A program made the translations under genes and the position numbers. Under the pieces are notes generated by a model. The model saw only the letters and a program-made list of their open reading frames with translations, was not told the origin of the DNA and ran no database searches. DNA of 64,000 bases from Mauremys mutica (lineage: Eukaryota; Chordata; Testudines; Geoemydidae), in NCBI RefSeq assembly GCF_020497125.1, contig NC_059084.1, forward strand, positions 9,451,501 to 9,515,500, given 5' to 3'. Shown in pieces: positions 10,341 to 23,628 of the stretch (position 1 is its first letter; each line of letters starts with the position of its first letter).

Positions 10341-11100
10341 GAAAGTGAAATAATTGCACTGAAAAAGTTAACTGTCCATGTAATCATATACATAAATCAA
10401 ACATCCATAGGCGCAGTTACTTGTCCTCATTTCTCTTCATCTCCTCTCCTCCATTAACAAGAGCAAAACAAGCAGTGGCTTAAACTGAATTTTTCATAAG
10501 ACAAAAAATTATTCAACGTTTTAAAAATTCTTCTTAGGACATTAAAGAAGGTTGGTTAGTATTATCCAGAGGACAGTGGACAATTGGAGGGAATAGAACC
10601 AAACATGGACTCTTTTGAAAGTCACATCCTAAGTAAATTAGGCACTCCAAAAATTGTGTACAGTGTTTAGGTACCTAAAGATGCAGATAGGCGCTCAGTG
10701 GAGTTTTCAAAAGAGGCTAACCATATGTCTGTACATCATTACTCTAAAAATCTGGCCCTCAGCTCCTAAAGAATTTCTTAGAAATTGAACTTCTAACTCC
10801 CAAAATGTCTAAGACTTCTTTGAAAAACTCCAGGAATAATATTCACATTATAGCTGACTGATTAATTTTTTTCAACTACAATTTCCAAAAAAACTGGATT
10901 TTTACAACAATGAAATTTTTCATGGAAAAAAGTCATTTTTGTTTTTAAAAAACCCACATTTTTTCAAAGGTTTCCTTTATTTATTTTTTTGGTCTTAAAA
11001 TTGCAGCAAAAGCCCCAATCTTTGTCTCTCTTTGTCTTTCTTTTTCTTAAAACATTTTCCAGTCAAAGCAAGGGAAACATATTTTTTTAAATAATAGAAA
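10341..11100. other. No gene recognised
   Basis: AT-rich sequence with several short poly(T)/poly(A) patches (10860-11100). No supported feature. Confidence 0.4.
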
Positions 11101-11114
11101 ATGGGATTTATTTT

Positions 11115-11430
11115 TCAGCTCTGGTGGCCCTGGGACTAGCTGCCAATCAGATATTCAGCGGCTGGCCTCACGCTCCCAGCAGCTCTTCAGTGGCTGCCCC
11201 ACTGATCATTTGTTCAGTGGGGCTGCACTGACACTGGCTCCACTCTTCCCCCTCCCACTGCTCTTAAAGCAGGAGGGGGCAGAAAGGAGCAAGCTGCGGG
11301 GGTGGGGAGGTGCTCAGGGGGAGGGGGCGGAGTGGGGACAGGAAGACGTGGAGTGGGGCCAGGGCCTTGGGAGAAGGGGCTGAGCTGGTGTGGGGCACCC
11401 ACCGGCAAAATGAAAAGTCAGCACCTATGA
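11115..11430. repeat. GC-rich repeat-like block ending CAGCACCTATGA
   Basis: A purine-rich, GC-rich block (11260-11400) ends in 'ggggcacccaccggcaaaatgaaaagtcagcacctatga'. Very similar wording closes another block at 12665-12705 and, in part, the short hAT-like element at 50485-50597. I infer a related DNA-transposon 3' terminus (CAGCACCTATG). The left terminus was not found. The short frames across it (11214-11464) are compositional. Confidence 0.35.
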
Positions 11431-12120
11431 CTGCATTCATCGTGTCCTTTAAATGGGAGTCCAAATTCTGAGTTGGGAGTTTTGTAACTAAACTTTGTGG
11501 TTTATTCTGGTGGCGTATGTGCCACAGGTACTAAATTGCCCGGTGTACAGCAACCCCCATATTCACTCCCATGTTCAGATTTACTTACGTTCTAATCAAT
11601 ATGTTCCATGCATTTTGTCTATATTGGAGCTCATCTTATTACATGCTCAATTGATTCTTGGAACAACAACAAGCTGTACAAGACTGTACCCTGTGGATAA
11701 GGCAGATGTTTTTCTGACCTCCACCTACTAGCTTTAGATAGCCAGATTTGTTTCTGTTTTTTTGTGAAAAAAAAATATATTCCCACTACACATTTGACCC
11801 ATGCAGAGCAGATATTACATTGTGATATAGATAGCTAGATAGATTTCTTCCTCTAACCTGTCAGCCATCTGACAATTATGTGTGAAAGCCATGGCAAAGT
11901 TTTAATTCCTAGGAGACTGGGACTTTAATTCCTGGCTGACATTCTTTGTGAAAATTTTGGCACATGCCATGCTGAATGCAGAGTATATTATCCAAAGGAA
12001 ATTTAAGAAAAATGCAAATTCAAAATGAGCATTTGATTTTGAAGCGGGGGTGTGCACATGGGTGCGTGTTTGTTCTGCTGGCTACTTCTGCTGTCTAGTT
12101 GCATAATGGGGTGTTTCTGA
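11431..12120. other. No gene recognised
   Basis: AT-rich. A short 'atagatagctagatagat' patch lies at 11827-11844. The 78-codon frame at 11495-11731 is unrecognised. Confidence 0.4.
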
Positions 12121-13020
12121 TTACATACGAACGTAAGAGCTGCCATACTGGGTCAGACCAGTATCCTGTCTCCAACAGTGGCCCAAACCCAGAGCCGGCC
12201 CTTGGGTACTGCGAATTAGGGCGACTGCCTCAGGCTCCGCGCTTTGTGGGGCCCAGGGCTTCGATAAAATCGTGAGGAGGCGGGTGGGGAGGCGAGACAG
12301 GAGGCAGGCAGGCGAGCGGGATGAGGAAGTGAATGGGAAGGTGAGCGGCAGGCAGGTGGACGGGCTGGGGGGTGAGGAGAAGCCTCCCTGCAAGAGCCTC
12401 CCCCTCCCCCCAGTGCCTCCTCCCTGCCGGTGGGCCCCATTGATCAGTGCCTCTTCCTCCCTCTCAGTGCCTACCACCTGCCATGGATCAGATGTTTTGT
12501 GACATCAGGAGGCCCTGTGGGGAAAGGGGAGAGGAGTGAGGGTGCAGTGTGCTTGGGGGAGGGGGTAAAACTGGGCAGGAAAGAAGTAGGGCAGGGGCAG
12601 AAGGAGGCGGGATGGAGCCTTGAGGGAAGGGGTGACGTGGAAGCAGGGCCTAGGCGGAGCCAGGGGGAGCACCCCCCAGATGATTAAAAACTCGGCGCTT
12701 ATGACCCAGGCCCCGCAGCCCTGTAGTGATAGCCATGGCCATGCCCATTCCAGAGCTTCAGGCGGACTGTACAGAACAGGGCAATTATGGAGTGATCGAT
12801 CCCTGTCTTCCAAATTCAGCTTCTGGCAGTCAGAGGTTTAGAGTCACCCTGAGCATGGGGTTGCATCATGACCATCTTGGTTAATAATCATTGATGGGCC
12901 TATCCTCCATGAACTTATCTAGTTCTTTTTTGTGACAGTTATGTTTTTGGCCACCATAATATCCCATGGCAATGAGTTCCACAGATTAGTTGCATGTTTT
13001 GTGAAAAAGTACTTGGAAGT
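12121..13020 (-). repeat. CR1 LINE 3' fragment split by a GC-rich insert
   Basis: The CR1 3' end is at 12121-12186 (complement of 'tacgaacgtaagagctgccatactgggtcagaccagtatcctg'). The element resumes at about 12742 with 'gtacagaacagggcaattatgg...cttctggcagtcagaggttta' and runs through 'cattgatgggcctatcctccatgaacttatctag' to about 13015. The intervening 12187-12741 is foreign. Orientation is minus throughout. Confidence 0.75.
12187..12741. mobile_element. GC-rich insert within CR1, class unknown
   Basis: The insert begins 'cagagccggcccttgggtactgcgaattagggcgactgcctcaggc' and ends near 'gcggagccagggggagcaccccccagatgattaaaaactcggcgcttatgac'. GC content is far above the flanks, and both strands carry frames up to 118 codons that look purely compositional. 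Its right end resembles the block ending at 11430. It is probably a non-autonomous DNA transposon. Terminal inverted repeats and duplication were not resolved. Confidence 0.45.
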
Positions 13021-13065
13021 GAATTAACAAACTGAATTATGGCCACTTTAATTCTGAATGAGGCT

Positions 13066-13172
13066 GTTCACACAGGGATTTAATGTGATTTAACTAATCC
13101 ACTTAAAATTCGCACCTTTAGTTAATTGAGGTTAACTTTCCTGTGTGTCCCCATGTCGACAAGCCCCCAGTC
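13066..13172. repeat. hAT-like MITE with 'gacaagccc' end
   Basis: 'ttcacacagggatttaatgtgatttaactaatcc...gttaattgaggttaactttcctgtgtgtccccatgtcgacaagccccc' is a fold-back sequence (cacaggga / cctgtgtg arms with gatttaac and gttaac inside). The right end 'gacaagccc' matches the terminus of the element at 45115-45382. The left end is degraded. Confidence 0.45.
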
Positions 13173-14155
13173 TATGTTAACTGAATGAGATTTTGAAATC
13201 TTCAGTGGCAATATTCATGTGAGTAAGAACTACCCAAAGGAGTAAGGGTTTGCATGATGTTGCCCTCACTTAGTGTATCTTCATGTTCTATAATTAGTAT
13301 TTGATTTTAGAAGAAAAAAATAGCATTTTATTTCTTTGTAATTGTAAAATAAATGCTTTGTGTTTAAATGACCATCAACTACAGAACAAAAAAAATGCTC
13401 ATATACTATTTCTGTCTTGGAGTTTTACTGATGTTGGAAAGTTCTGACTGGTTGGTTTAACTCTGAGTTTTCAAACTGAACAAGATATTGCAGAGTGAAG
13501 GCAGTATGAAAACTAGAAAAATCTGTCAGTCATAAGAACTGAGAAGAGAACAAGCTCTCCCCCTCTCCCCCTTTTTTAGAAGAGCAAAAGGATCTGGTAA
13601 AAGGCATTGAAAGAATTTCAGGCAGGAAGTGCAGCAAAGATCAGATAGACAGCAGTGACAAAGGATAAGGAAAGAGAGGTGCGGGTAGAGATTTGTGACC
13701 TGAAGTATAGGAACACTGCCTCTAAGGACATCAGAGACCAGAAAGCCTGAGAACAAAGCACAGTATTGATTCATTGTATGTTTTGTGAGCTCTTTGACTG
13801 ATTAACCTGTTCACTGTGGGAAGCGGGATTGGGGGCGAAAGGAAGGGACAAGATAAACAAAGATCTCCAGACGCGTACACATACACAAAAGTGACTCATG
13901 GGTACTTCTATTACACCATGTAGTAAGGGCCTCAGCATAATGTTACCGGGTGATAGATACAATAGATCTCATCAATAGCAGGTTTCTAATACAGCCAACA
14001 ATATGGTTGACAAAGAAATGAGTGTACCTGCTCAGTCTTTATTAGCATCATGAGATGATAGTAGTTAGAAGGTCGCGTTTTTGATTTAATTGTATATTCC
14101 ATTACTTATATTGACACAACCACATGACAATCTCACACATAAAAAACATTAGACT
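13173..14155. other. No gene recognised
   Basis: AT-rich sequence. Frames at 13526-13774 and 13771-13962 (minus) are unrecognised. Confidence 0.4.
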
Positions 14156-14222
14156 GAGATTTTCAAAGCCACCCAAGGGCATTGAACACCCAATTTCCAT
14201 TAATGTTAATGGGCACCCTAAT
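14156..14222. repeat. Half of a palindromic MITE
   Basis: 'gagattttcaaagccacccaagggcattgaacacccaatttccattaatgttaatgggcac' fits one arm and the centre of a 'GATTTTCAAA...' fold-back element of amniotes. The short inner inverted repeat ttccattaa / ttaatggg is visible. Confidence 0.35.
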
Positions 14223-15813
14223 GACTAACAGAGCATCAGCTGTAACAATTAGGAAACCACATGTGTAGGTCTTTGTAGGATTAAGGATGAAGTACTGGCA
14301 ACTTGGCTGAAGATTCATTTCTTTACCATGGCTGGGGAGTCTACATGGTCAGATGGATGCTGCACTTCTGAACTGAAATGTCTGGCAGATGTAAACAAAA
14401 TGGCCAGACTGGATAGATGAGTTTGATCAGGGGTATGTTAATTTCACCTGTCTGGAGTTGGGGCTTAATCTTATCCCCACTGAAAACCATACGAATTTTA
14501 TCAATAAACATCATTTTCAGAATGTTGGCTCAATGCTTGGTTTGAGGCTTGAACACCTTCTACTATAAATATCTATCTGATTGAAAGAAGAACAAAAAAG
14601 ATTCTGGTCTTCATCTCAAAACACATCCTGACACAGATATCTCCTCATGTGTTTTGATCTGTCTTCTGCCTGATCCCCCTTGTGTTTTGCTCTTGTGGCT
14701 TCTAGACTACAGAGCTTCTACTAGAAAGAAAGAAAGAAAGTGCTTTCTCATGGTATTTGACAGGGGAAGAGTGCGCCTGTGAAGGTTCTGACCCTTATTA
14801 CCAATACCCAGGAGTGTAGTAGAAGAATAGAAGCTAAAATCTTCAAAGTTGAACACTTAGAGAAAGAAGGTGGGGGAAAGGGGGAAACCCCAAACCACTG
14901 AGCTTCTGGAGTGTTTCTGATAGCAAATAAACTGAGAAAAATTCAAAGGGTGTTCAGACTGGCAGGGAGTGAAAATCTGAGCTTTAAACTGTAAACTCCT
15001 GTGCCCATAGTCCATGTGCATTTATGGAGAAACAAAAGTTTTTTTTCCAGTTTTCTGTGACGTTTTGAAGCACAGGGAAAGGAACAGGTTTTGAGCCTTT
15101 GTGCTGTCTTGGTCAGTTAGTCATTCCAATATATATTTTTAATTTGTTAGGTTCTAAATCAGTTTTGAACCAATGGCCTGCCATGATATTAGCAGGCCTA
15201 TACTGCTGGAGGGCCCATTTTTGGAATTATTCTTAAAACACTGATAACTTGTGAGCAAAGTTCCCACAGCACCTTTTTTTTTTTTTCCAAAGGAAAGGAC
15301 ACTAGCTGCCATGCCATGCCTCAGTGATAGCTTGGATAATTACATTCTTCCCACTGAAACTCCCCCTTGCGATTTATCTTGGGTATGATATTTGTAAGAA
15401 CATGCCACTGCCCCAGGAATAAGAAACAGAAAACACAACAGAAGTTAAGAGCTCATACCGGCTGTGAGCGTGAGAACTAACACAAGGAACGACTAGCTGC
15501 AAATGGCCTCTTTAAAGCTGCAGTGGTATGTCTTTTCCAAATTTCAAGGTCCATCTCCTGCCCACAAATGCATGCTGGGAAGAAGTTCCTATAAGAAGAC
15601 TAGCCTACAGTAGGGATGGGGAAAGGAGAGGAGGGGAAAGGAGGTGTTTGTGGGGAAAGGCCTATTAGCCAACACACCGGGAATTGAACTATGGCTCTCC
15701 AAGCCATAAAGCATGAGTGGTTACAGCTAGAGTTAAAGAACCACTGTTTAAGCAGGGCTGCAAGAGACCTAGCCTCTTTGTAGACCAGACACAGCAGGAA
15801 GACATGCTATACC
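14223..15813. other. No gene recognised
   Basis: Contains an (agaa)n microsatellite at 14723-14740 and a poly(T) run near 15276-15289. No supported gene. Confidence 0.4.
14723..14740. repeat. (AGAA)n microsatellite
   Basis: About four and a half tandem copies of agaa, directly visible. Confidence 0.8.
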
Positions 15814-15975
15814 AGGAGGGATAGCTCAGTGGTTTGAGCATTGGCCTGCTAAACTCAGGGTTGTGAGTTCAATCCCTGAAAGGGCCATTTAGGGGTCTGG
15901 GGCAAAATCAGTATTTGGTTCTGCTAGTGAAGGCAGGGGACTGGAATCAATGACCTTCCAGTTCTATGAAATAGG
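15814..15975 (+). repeat. tRNA-derived SINE (turtle Cry-type)
   Basis: The head is tRNA-like: 'ggagggatagctcagtggtttgagcattggcctgctaaactcagggttgtgagttcaatccctg'. The RNA polymerase III A box is TAGCTCAGTGG (15822-15832) and the B box is GAGTTCAATCC (15865-15875). The unrelated body ('gccatttaggggtctggggcaaaa') is followed by a CR1-like tail 'gactggaatcaatgaccttccagttctatgaa'. This architecture fits the tRNA-derived SINEs of hidden-necked turtles, which borrow the CR1 machinery through their tail. It is not a tRNA gene: the head lacks a paired acceptor stem and continues straight into the SINE body. Confidence 0.85.
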
Positions 15976-17018
15976 TATATCTCCATATGTTATTTACTAA
16001 ACTCTGTGCACTATATCACAATGGTCTTATATCTTAAATAATGTACAACATTTTAGTAGGTGTCTTAATCCCTATACATAATGTTACTATTGTAAATGTC
16101 ATTAGCATGATCTGTATCGTGCTCTCATGAGTCAGGATTTAATCAGAGCTCAAGCTGTAGCTCCCACCTATGCCTGGCTTTGCTTTCAGATCAAGTGATT
16201 ACAGGAGGGACTCTGGGTGAAGCTTATATAAGGGTCCTTTCTGCTGGGGCGTGGCGGTGTGTGTGAAAGTAGCTGGTATAGGAAGTGCTTAATGACAGGG
16301 GTCTAAAGGAGACAAATGGTAGTTCTCCACAGAAAGAGAACTGATAGAGGCATCCAGGAGGAGAGTGCAGAAGAAAGCCTGGAAATAAACTACCAGGGCT
16401 GTACCAAGGTGGTCTAAAAAGATCCGCTACTGCAGGATGTGGCTTGGGAAACAATGAAGCTGAGTGGTTTATCCCCTGGGCAGGAGCTGCTTGCACAAGT
16501 AGGGCCTGGGCCCTGCTATAGTGCTACCTGGGGAAGGTGGTGTGGAAGCCACTGGACAGAATAGTGAGAGATCACTCAGGCCATGCACCATGCAACCATG
16601 AAAAATGGATTAGCTTTGCAAGGACACAAGTTGCATTGAGAAGGGAAGTCTGCAGTTGGTGGAGAGCAAAGGACTATTGATCCCCAGCACTGAGGGTGAA
16701 GTTTGGTAGCCTGGGGAGGTTAAAGGATGTTTCTGTTTTGTTGTTGTTTGGGATGTCTCTTCACCCTGGTAAGGCGACTGCCATGTTTGTTTTGGCTGGA
16801 GAGTCAAAGCACGAAGTCCTCCCTCCAGCAGGAGGAAGACTATATCCAGTGGAGGTAAAGTGAGACACAGCGGTGCATCTTGAAGAGCCAAACCCCTGCA
16901 CATATGAACAAATAGGGTGATGTTTCCTTCCGCAAGGGGCTTAGTCTAATTCATACACAGACAAATGAGCTCAGCCAAAGGAAGAAATCTAAGTGTCTAA
17001 GTAAGGCTTAATCAACTA
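15976..17018. other. No gene recognised
   Basis: Includes minus frames of 90 and 97 codons (16224-16496 and 16610-16903) with no recognisable motif or splice framework. Confidence 0.4.
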
Positions 17019-17082
17019 ATAAAGTGCTCTGTGGTACTCAGATGGCAGGTGTAATATAAGTGCAAAGTATTGTTCTTATTAA
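17019..17082 (+). repeat. MIR-like tail fragment
   Basis: 'ataaagtgctctgtggtactcagatggcaggtgtaatataagtgcaaagtattgttc' matches the 3' part of amniote MIR-type SINEs (AAGTGCTTTG... CTATATAAGTGCAAAGTATT). Short and diverged. Confidence 0.45.
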
Positions 17083-20000
17083 GTTCTTGCTAATGCCCTC
17101 AAGACAATCTGCTCCCAAGTTTTGCTGCTGCATGAAAAATGCTATTCCCAGACCTAAGATTGAGCAGAAGCTTTTGGTTATGCATGATGCTGAACTTCTG
17201 CTTTGACTTACGTTGGATAGTAGTAAGAACAGCTAAACACAAAGACCTCTACAAAGGCCTCTTTGGGATTAGGGATGCTCCAATATTGTGTGCGTGAGCC
17301 TCTTTATAACTGCTTGTCCTCAGTGATTCTGTGAGCTGATCAGCATAAAACACTATCCTCATTCTCTAGGACCACTAGCCAGAGTAAGAAGCACATGTTC
17401 AATATTGTGCATCCCATACTTTTTTTTTTTTTTTTTAATTCAGGCAGCTGGTTAGGACAACACAGATGGAATGTCATGTTGTCCAAGTGTAATATTTGCC
17501 TGCATTCTTGATAGAAATGAACAAGTATTGCTATATCTTTCCCTTTGTTTTCTGGGCAAACACATTTCGCCTTTTCCCCTCTCCCCCAGCCCTGTCCCAA
17601 GGAAGGAGTTGTAGTTTAGGCTCCAGAGAACTTTCTCTCTCTCTTCTTTAACTCTTTTCAGTGAGTTAAGGATTAAATGTAACTGCCCATCTACATGGTC
17701 CTCATCTGGCTAATCCTGTATTCAAACCTTGTTTTATTTTTTCCTGGATGGCTTTAGGCATTTGACCCTCTTGTCCCTGGCTATTGAAGTATCCGAGAGG
17801 AAGAACTGGAAGGAATTGTCATGTCTTTTGTCACTCCTGCCTTGGAGGCTTTTGGTGTTGTTGATTCTGTAACTCATTCAAGATGGGCAGGAAGTTGAAA
17901 AATAATCATTCTTCCCATCAGCCTCAGAAAACTCCAGTGCATAGAGGTAACCCAATACTCCTGACCAGCCTGGGTCCCATCTCTGGCAGACAGATGATGT
18001 CCTCTATTAAATTTGAAGTAGAAAGAACATGTGTAATTTGATTATGTTCCCAGGGTGGGTGTAGGTGTAGATTATTTTATTTCTCTCAAATGGAGGGTTG
18101 TAGCAATAAGTGTAGAAGAAAAATGTCTGGCTGAGGGCACTGCAGAAGTGATAGACTTTAATCATACTACGTGGATGGACGTTTGTCACTTTTTTGGCCT
18201 CATTTAATGGTGTTAAGGATGTTTACATGATTCTTTTATTCTATTGCATGAAATATTCTGAACATTAAAGTGTCTTAGAGATCAGATCAATTTTGGTTTA
18301 ATAAAACCCAGGTGCAGAGGAAAAAACAAGTCGATTCTGAGCCCCTCAGATGTTCTTAACCTCTTATACCTGCACTAGGGACTGAGGAGACAGGAAGAGC
18401 AGAGACAATTGGGGTGAAGCCAAAGGTAGGGACTCGATTTAAATCACCTCCTTGGATACTGAGCTGAGAAAATCAGGTCTGAGCCTGCCTCAAATCACAT
18501 CTCTAAATTTGGTCTATAAGTAGTAAGTGAAAAATCTGTGTGTGCGCTAGAAGCAGGGTGACAACTTCTGGCAGGGGCGAGCGTGCCATGGAAGTTTTGG
18601 ATGTGACAATAATAATTATAATGACAAAATATGCCATATGCATAGCAGAGAAGCTGTGCTCACTGCTTGATATACTTATTGTATTCTTCTCGTTGTTACC
18701 TATACTCACCTCATCTGGTTGTTTATATCCGGCAATTGTCTGTAAACTCTTTAGAATGGGGCCTCATTTCACTGTACCCACACATCGTGGAAAGGTAATC
18801 CTGCCCCCTGCTTGCAGCCTATAGGGGCTCCCATATTGCAGATGATGATGAGAAAGAAGGTCAGCTATGGCTGAGAGAAATCTGACTACGAAAAGGGTTT
18901 ACATTTTCTATTTACTATTAAAATAATTTCAAAACAGACCCACTTTTGATTATAGTGTTTGACCAGCTGACTTGGTTTTAAATAGGGATGGTCAAAGATT
19001 TTCCCTTGAAACTCCTATTTTAATGGGAAAAATGGGCTCTTCCTCAAACTGCAGGCCCAGCAAGGGGATGTAGTTTCACCTTAGGGGCTCCCAGGTAGGA
19101 TACTTCTACTTCTCCTGTCAAGTACTGTTGCTACTCTGTCTACTGAGGAGAAAGGCTGGGAGCACTAAACCAGCACTTTACAAACAACACACAAAACAAT
19201 AACTACAACAACTGATGCAGGGCTGGATGTACTGCTGAGCATTGCTACAAGCTCAGAAATGGGGCCTGCAGTCAGAATCTCAGAAAAGAGCATTGACTTT
19301 CTAAAGGTTTATAGAAGAGATGAGGAGTTTTCCTAATTATCAGGAAATTAGAAATGAAAGACAGACTCCTTCTCTGTTTAAACTACCTAATCTAAAGGAT
19401 GCATAGAGAGAGCGTGCGCGGTAGATAGCGATCATGCATAATTTAATGTAATTGAGTAAGGGAATTAAAATATCATTTTCACTCTGCCACCTATTAACAC
19501 TGTTCTCCTGAGCTCTGGGAACATTGTCTTAGCCAAAGGTGGAAGTTTCACTGGCAAGTCTAGGTGAGAATAGATACATTTGTTTAATAGAAATAAGTAG
19601 AATGAAAGGACATGAAAAGGCCACATTTACTAAATTGGGGGTTAAGGAAATGATTAGAGGTGGCCCTCTTTATTCTTTAGTTTAATATTCAATCCTGAAT
19701 GTAAAGTGAAGTTTAAACTTGACTTAAGGCTGAAGGACTCAGCCCCATAGAAAAATGTCATTAACAACAAGTTAATTTGCATGGGTGATGGTAGGTGGGA
19801 TGGCTGGAGAAACAGGCAATGGAGTATTGAGACTTTCTGTGGTAGTTTCCTAAGAGTGAGTTAATGTGGTTAGTGGCTGATGGCAGTTTGGCCTTTGTGA
19901 AGCGAGTTGGCAGTGTCTACTCAGCGGGGTTGGGCAAAGCAAGCTGAGAAATTCTCAGGTGTGCCAACTACAGTAAATATTTGACACTTGCAACATCTCT

Positions 20001-20219
20001 ATCCCAAGCTGGGGCTGAGGCACTCAGCAGACAAGGCATTGGCTTCCCTTCCCTTCCCTTCTCCTGGCAAGAGGAACAGCTAGCACTGGGACGATGAACA
20101 GCTGCCAGGATGGGCTGATGTTTGTGATTTGGGAGGCAGAGGGTGGAATAACAGACATTTATTTTCCAGATACTAGAATTCCTGAACACAGCTCTAAACC
20201 TGTATGGCTATCTATCTAG
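17083..20219. other. Long stretch without recognised genes
   Basis: No repeat boundaries, RNA genes or plausible exons recognised. A 17-base poly(T) run sits at 17421-17437. Short frames are unremarkable. Confidence 0.4.
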
Positions 20220-20580
20220 TCATCCATCCTCACAGACCAGGTCCCGAAAGACTAGTATTTGCATTGAAAAGAAAAAAAAAACCAAACACTCCGGGCTGTA
20301 ATGGGCATCTTTGTTCACACTCTCAGTAGGGACCCAATAGCCATAGGGAATATGCACAACTTGGCAAGCACCTTGGTCCCCGTTGTTGCAGTGTATTACC
20401 AGGGAATGTTTCACAGCTGCTACCCAGTGAACAGATGAAGAATACCAATCTACAGAGCTATCAGCGCCTCTGGTGGGTGTCCACTGACCATTCGGACTTC
20501 TCTGAACAGTGGGCATTGTCTGGAGTTCTCTACTAAGAGTCCCCCTCTGGAGTGCTCATTTTGACCCTGTGACCACACAC
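20220..20580 (-). other. Unidentified frame, possible repeat-derived
   Basis: A 98-codon minus frame (20220-20516) contains SPNGQWTPTRGADSSVDWYS and CQVVHIPYGYWVP. The wording is more protein-like than neighbouring frames, but I cannot place it in a family. It may be a piece of an old retroelement. No start context, partner exon or polyadenylation signal supports a gene. Confidence 0.2.
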
Positions 20581-22107
20581 CCCATTCCTAGTTTTCCATT
20601 TTTTGTGCCTCCATGATCTGTTGATTACTAGGTTCTGAGGCCCCCACCCTAACTTCAGGGAGCAGCTCTTTTGTCACTTGGGTGGTCTTCACCCACAAAT
20701 CCCAGCTGTCAGAGGGGCTGGTTCTTTTTCACCAGCACTAAATTCCCTTAAAATACTATTTAGAACTTCCAAAAAGGGGTAGGCGGACCCTGCAAAAGAA
20801 GGGCGTGTCACCGTGGTAGAGTTTGGGTTTTGGATTTTGGAAACTTGGGTATTTATGAACAAAAGGTGAGAATGTTAAGAAAGGACAGGTAGAAAGTTTA
20901 GAATGTACCCCTACAATGGAGTATAGTCTGTCTAGAAAGGCTTTAACATCTTCACTTTTCTTGATTATGAGAGACGCTCTAGAAGCAGGGTGGAGGGGAG
21001 CTTAATTCAGAGGCTGGATGGAAATAGAAGGATTGTCTTTGAAGTTAACAGTCTGAGGCATATCAGTCTCTCCTTACAAGAGAAAGAACAGAGTCTTACA
21101 TCAGTAGAACCCCCTGATTGTCTAATACTGAATAGGAACACTCCAGCCCCAACATTAGGGAAGTTGGGCCCCCAGATAGATTTCAATGTTGCATAAAAAC
21201 AAATAGGTATGGCGTGTGAGATCCTAAATTGTCCAGAAGAAAGTCTGGGAAGAGAAAATGAGCTGATGGCTTGTTCTGCATTTTTTTTATGAACTGGGGA
21301 TATACATTTTTGACCCTTTTTATACAGAAGCTGATTTCTTGCCTTGCTTTTGTGGTTCAAACTCGTTTTTGCATTTTAAGGAAGGTGGCAGGTAGAGTAG
21401 TGACATAGTTCCAGTTCTGTGAGGGCACCCAGAAGGACTCCCTAATTCTAGTCCTCTTAGAAGCTTGGTAAAAACATTCCTTCCCACCCCATAGCACACT
21501 CTTATCATTGGCCCCTCTTGTGTGTCCTTTGGAACACAGTAAGTAGGCAAATAAATCAGTAAAAGATCAAAAACATCAGTGAAGTCATTAATTAAGTCAT
21601 CAAAGTTCCAGTAAAAGGATTTCACTGATTTCTCCAAGCAAAATTATAAGAAACTTTAACATTAAATGGTATTTTCTCTCTAATTCTTAGTGAGTGGAGA
21701 ATTATTTATTAAAGTCATTTAGGCTCCCAAGGACATGGAGTTCAACAGATTATAAAAGCATAAAGACTCCTCCTTGGGTCAAATATGTAGGTTGAACTAC
21801 TAGTTATTGTCCTTTAGACCAATAGCTCTGTCATTGGAACAATATCCTAGGTGCACCTTGACTTTTTCTTGATTGTATTGCCCTAACTCTGAAACATATC
21901 CATTTAGTTTACTCCTGGAGATAGATGAATATTTTCTCTGTTGCTTCACAGCATCTTTCAACACACTACTTACTTATTTGCTTGGATGCTACATTAGAAG
22001 AATATTTTCTCAGGGTTGTGTTTTTTGGTCTGACAAGACTGGTCTTCTGTGAATCAAGTGTCTGCTTCTTGGGGAAAGAGCATTCCATCACCTATCTGTA
22101 AACAGGA
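20581..22107. other. No gene recognised
   Basis: Frames of up to 117 codons (21007-21360 and 21320-21637, minus) have no recognisable motif. AT-rich. Confidence 0.4.
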
Positions 22108-22185
22108 TCTGTAAAAAGGGGGATGAGTATTAATGTCTTTCGCAAAGTGCTTCAGATTCACTAATAAAAAGCCCCATGTAATAGT
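22108..22185 (+). repeat. MIR-like SINE fragment
   Basis: 'atctgtaaaaagggggatgagtattaatg...cgcaaagtgcttcagattcactaataaaaagcc' follows the MIR order (CTGTAAAATGGGGATAATA, then AAAGTGCTT... ATGAAAAGC). Diverged, plus orientation. Confidence 0.5.
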
Positions 22186-23620
22186 CATAAAATTTAGGTC
22201 TTGCCTTCTATTCATTTCTCTTTCTAATAAAGGAAGATTAATGGTGGTAGTTAGCCTATATCATGGGTTTTTTTCATTCTTTATTTTGTAATTTTTGTTG
22301 CCAGGGATCCCTCTGATATCCTACAGCTGGCATTGCCTTTGGAATGGGAAAACAAACTTAATGATGGGAATTGGTAGAAAATCTGATTCTTCCAGAATTT
22401 CTGATTTACTTGCATTGGGAGACTTAATTTGCCACACTGCTGGGCTCATCAAAGCTTCTGCAGTAACAAACAGGACCCAAGTAAGGCAGAAACAGCACAA
22501 AGAGGAAATTGAGATCCAGATCAATTCTTCCATTTAGAGAATTTATCTTGAGTACAAGAACAAAAAAATCAAATGTCACTGTCATGGCTTATTAACCAAA
22601 GAAATCTATGTACTTGCCTATTTAACTTAGAATGGAATGAAAACTACCACACTCTTTATACATGGATTGAGACACCCTTACATTCATTCTACAGTAAAGA
22701 TGGGTCCTGCAGTCTGCAGATGAGTTTGTACATACATGTTAACTTTATTGGAAATTATTACTTCTCCTTCACAGCTTTTCCCAAATGGGCTGAAGCACTG
22801 GGGTCAGGACTTTCAAAAATAGGTGCTTATCAATGGGGGGTATGGTTGGTAAACCGAAAGAGTGGCTTCGCTGCAGGTGGATGTTGGGGGCGGTGATTAC
22901 TCATATGAATTGCTGTGGTCCAAACTTTGCTTGGCACACCAAAAACACAGGGATTTGGGGAGCTGATGCTAAAATGTACCTGTTGCTAAGAAAGTTGTGA
23001 TGCATGTATGTTGAATCACTAAGACCCATTTCATATTAAAAATAGATATCTAGTACTCATTATGTTCCACGGGGAAACTGTCAAACAGCTAGTGATGCCT
23101 ATGCCATCTGGGATGAAGCTTCTGCATCTGTCTCACAACATCTTCCTTTAACTAATCATTTGGAGTGCCAGAAGATGTTGTTCTGGGATTTGCACTATTT
23201 CTTTTGGCCCGTCAGGTTCATAAACAGGCTGCAGTCCATTGAGTGCAAAAATAAGACAACAAGCTTAAAATTGGTCCCTATGCCACTAATGGATAAGCCT
23301 TTGGAGTGTATAGCAAAGTATCCTATTGGTCCACTTGAGCAAAGCACAGATGGGTTCTCTTTATGGGGATGAAAAATACAGTGCACTCTTGCGTTTCGAG
23401 AATCCCCTATCAAAAAACCACCTCCTGGTCCTTCTTTGTCAATAAAAAGTGTAAGATTAGCCCTGAGGAAAAAATAAGTTTTACAAATAAAATTCCCCAG
23501 AAACCTGTAAATGAAGTGCCTCTTCTTACATTTTGAATGTAAAAGTTCCAGTAAAAGTTAAAATTTGGTACAGCATGAAATCCTGAAGAAAAAGAGCAAT
23601 GATACATTGGAAAATAGTGA
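22186..23620. other. No gene recognised
   Basis: Only short unrelated frames (60-107 codons). Nothing else supported. Confidence 0.4.
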
Positions 23621-23628
23621 TCAGACAC

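Noticed and set aside
15814..15886. tRNA gene on the plus strand (A and B boxes present)
   Set aside because: It lacks a closing acceptor stem and continues directly into a SINE body and CR1-like tail.
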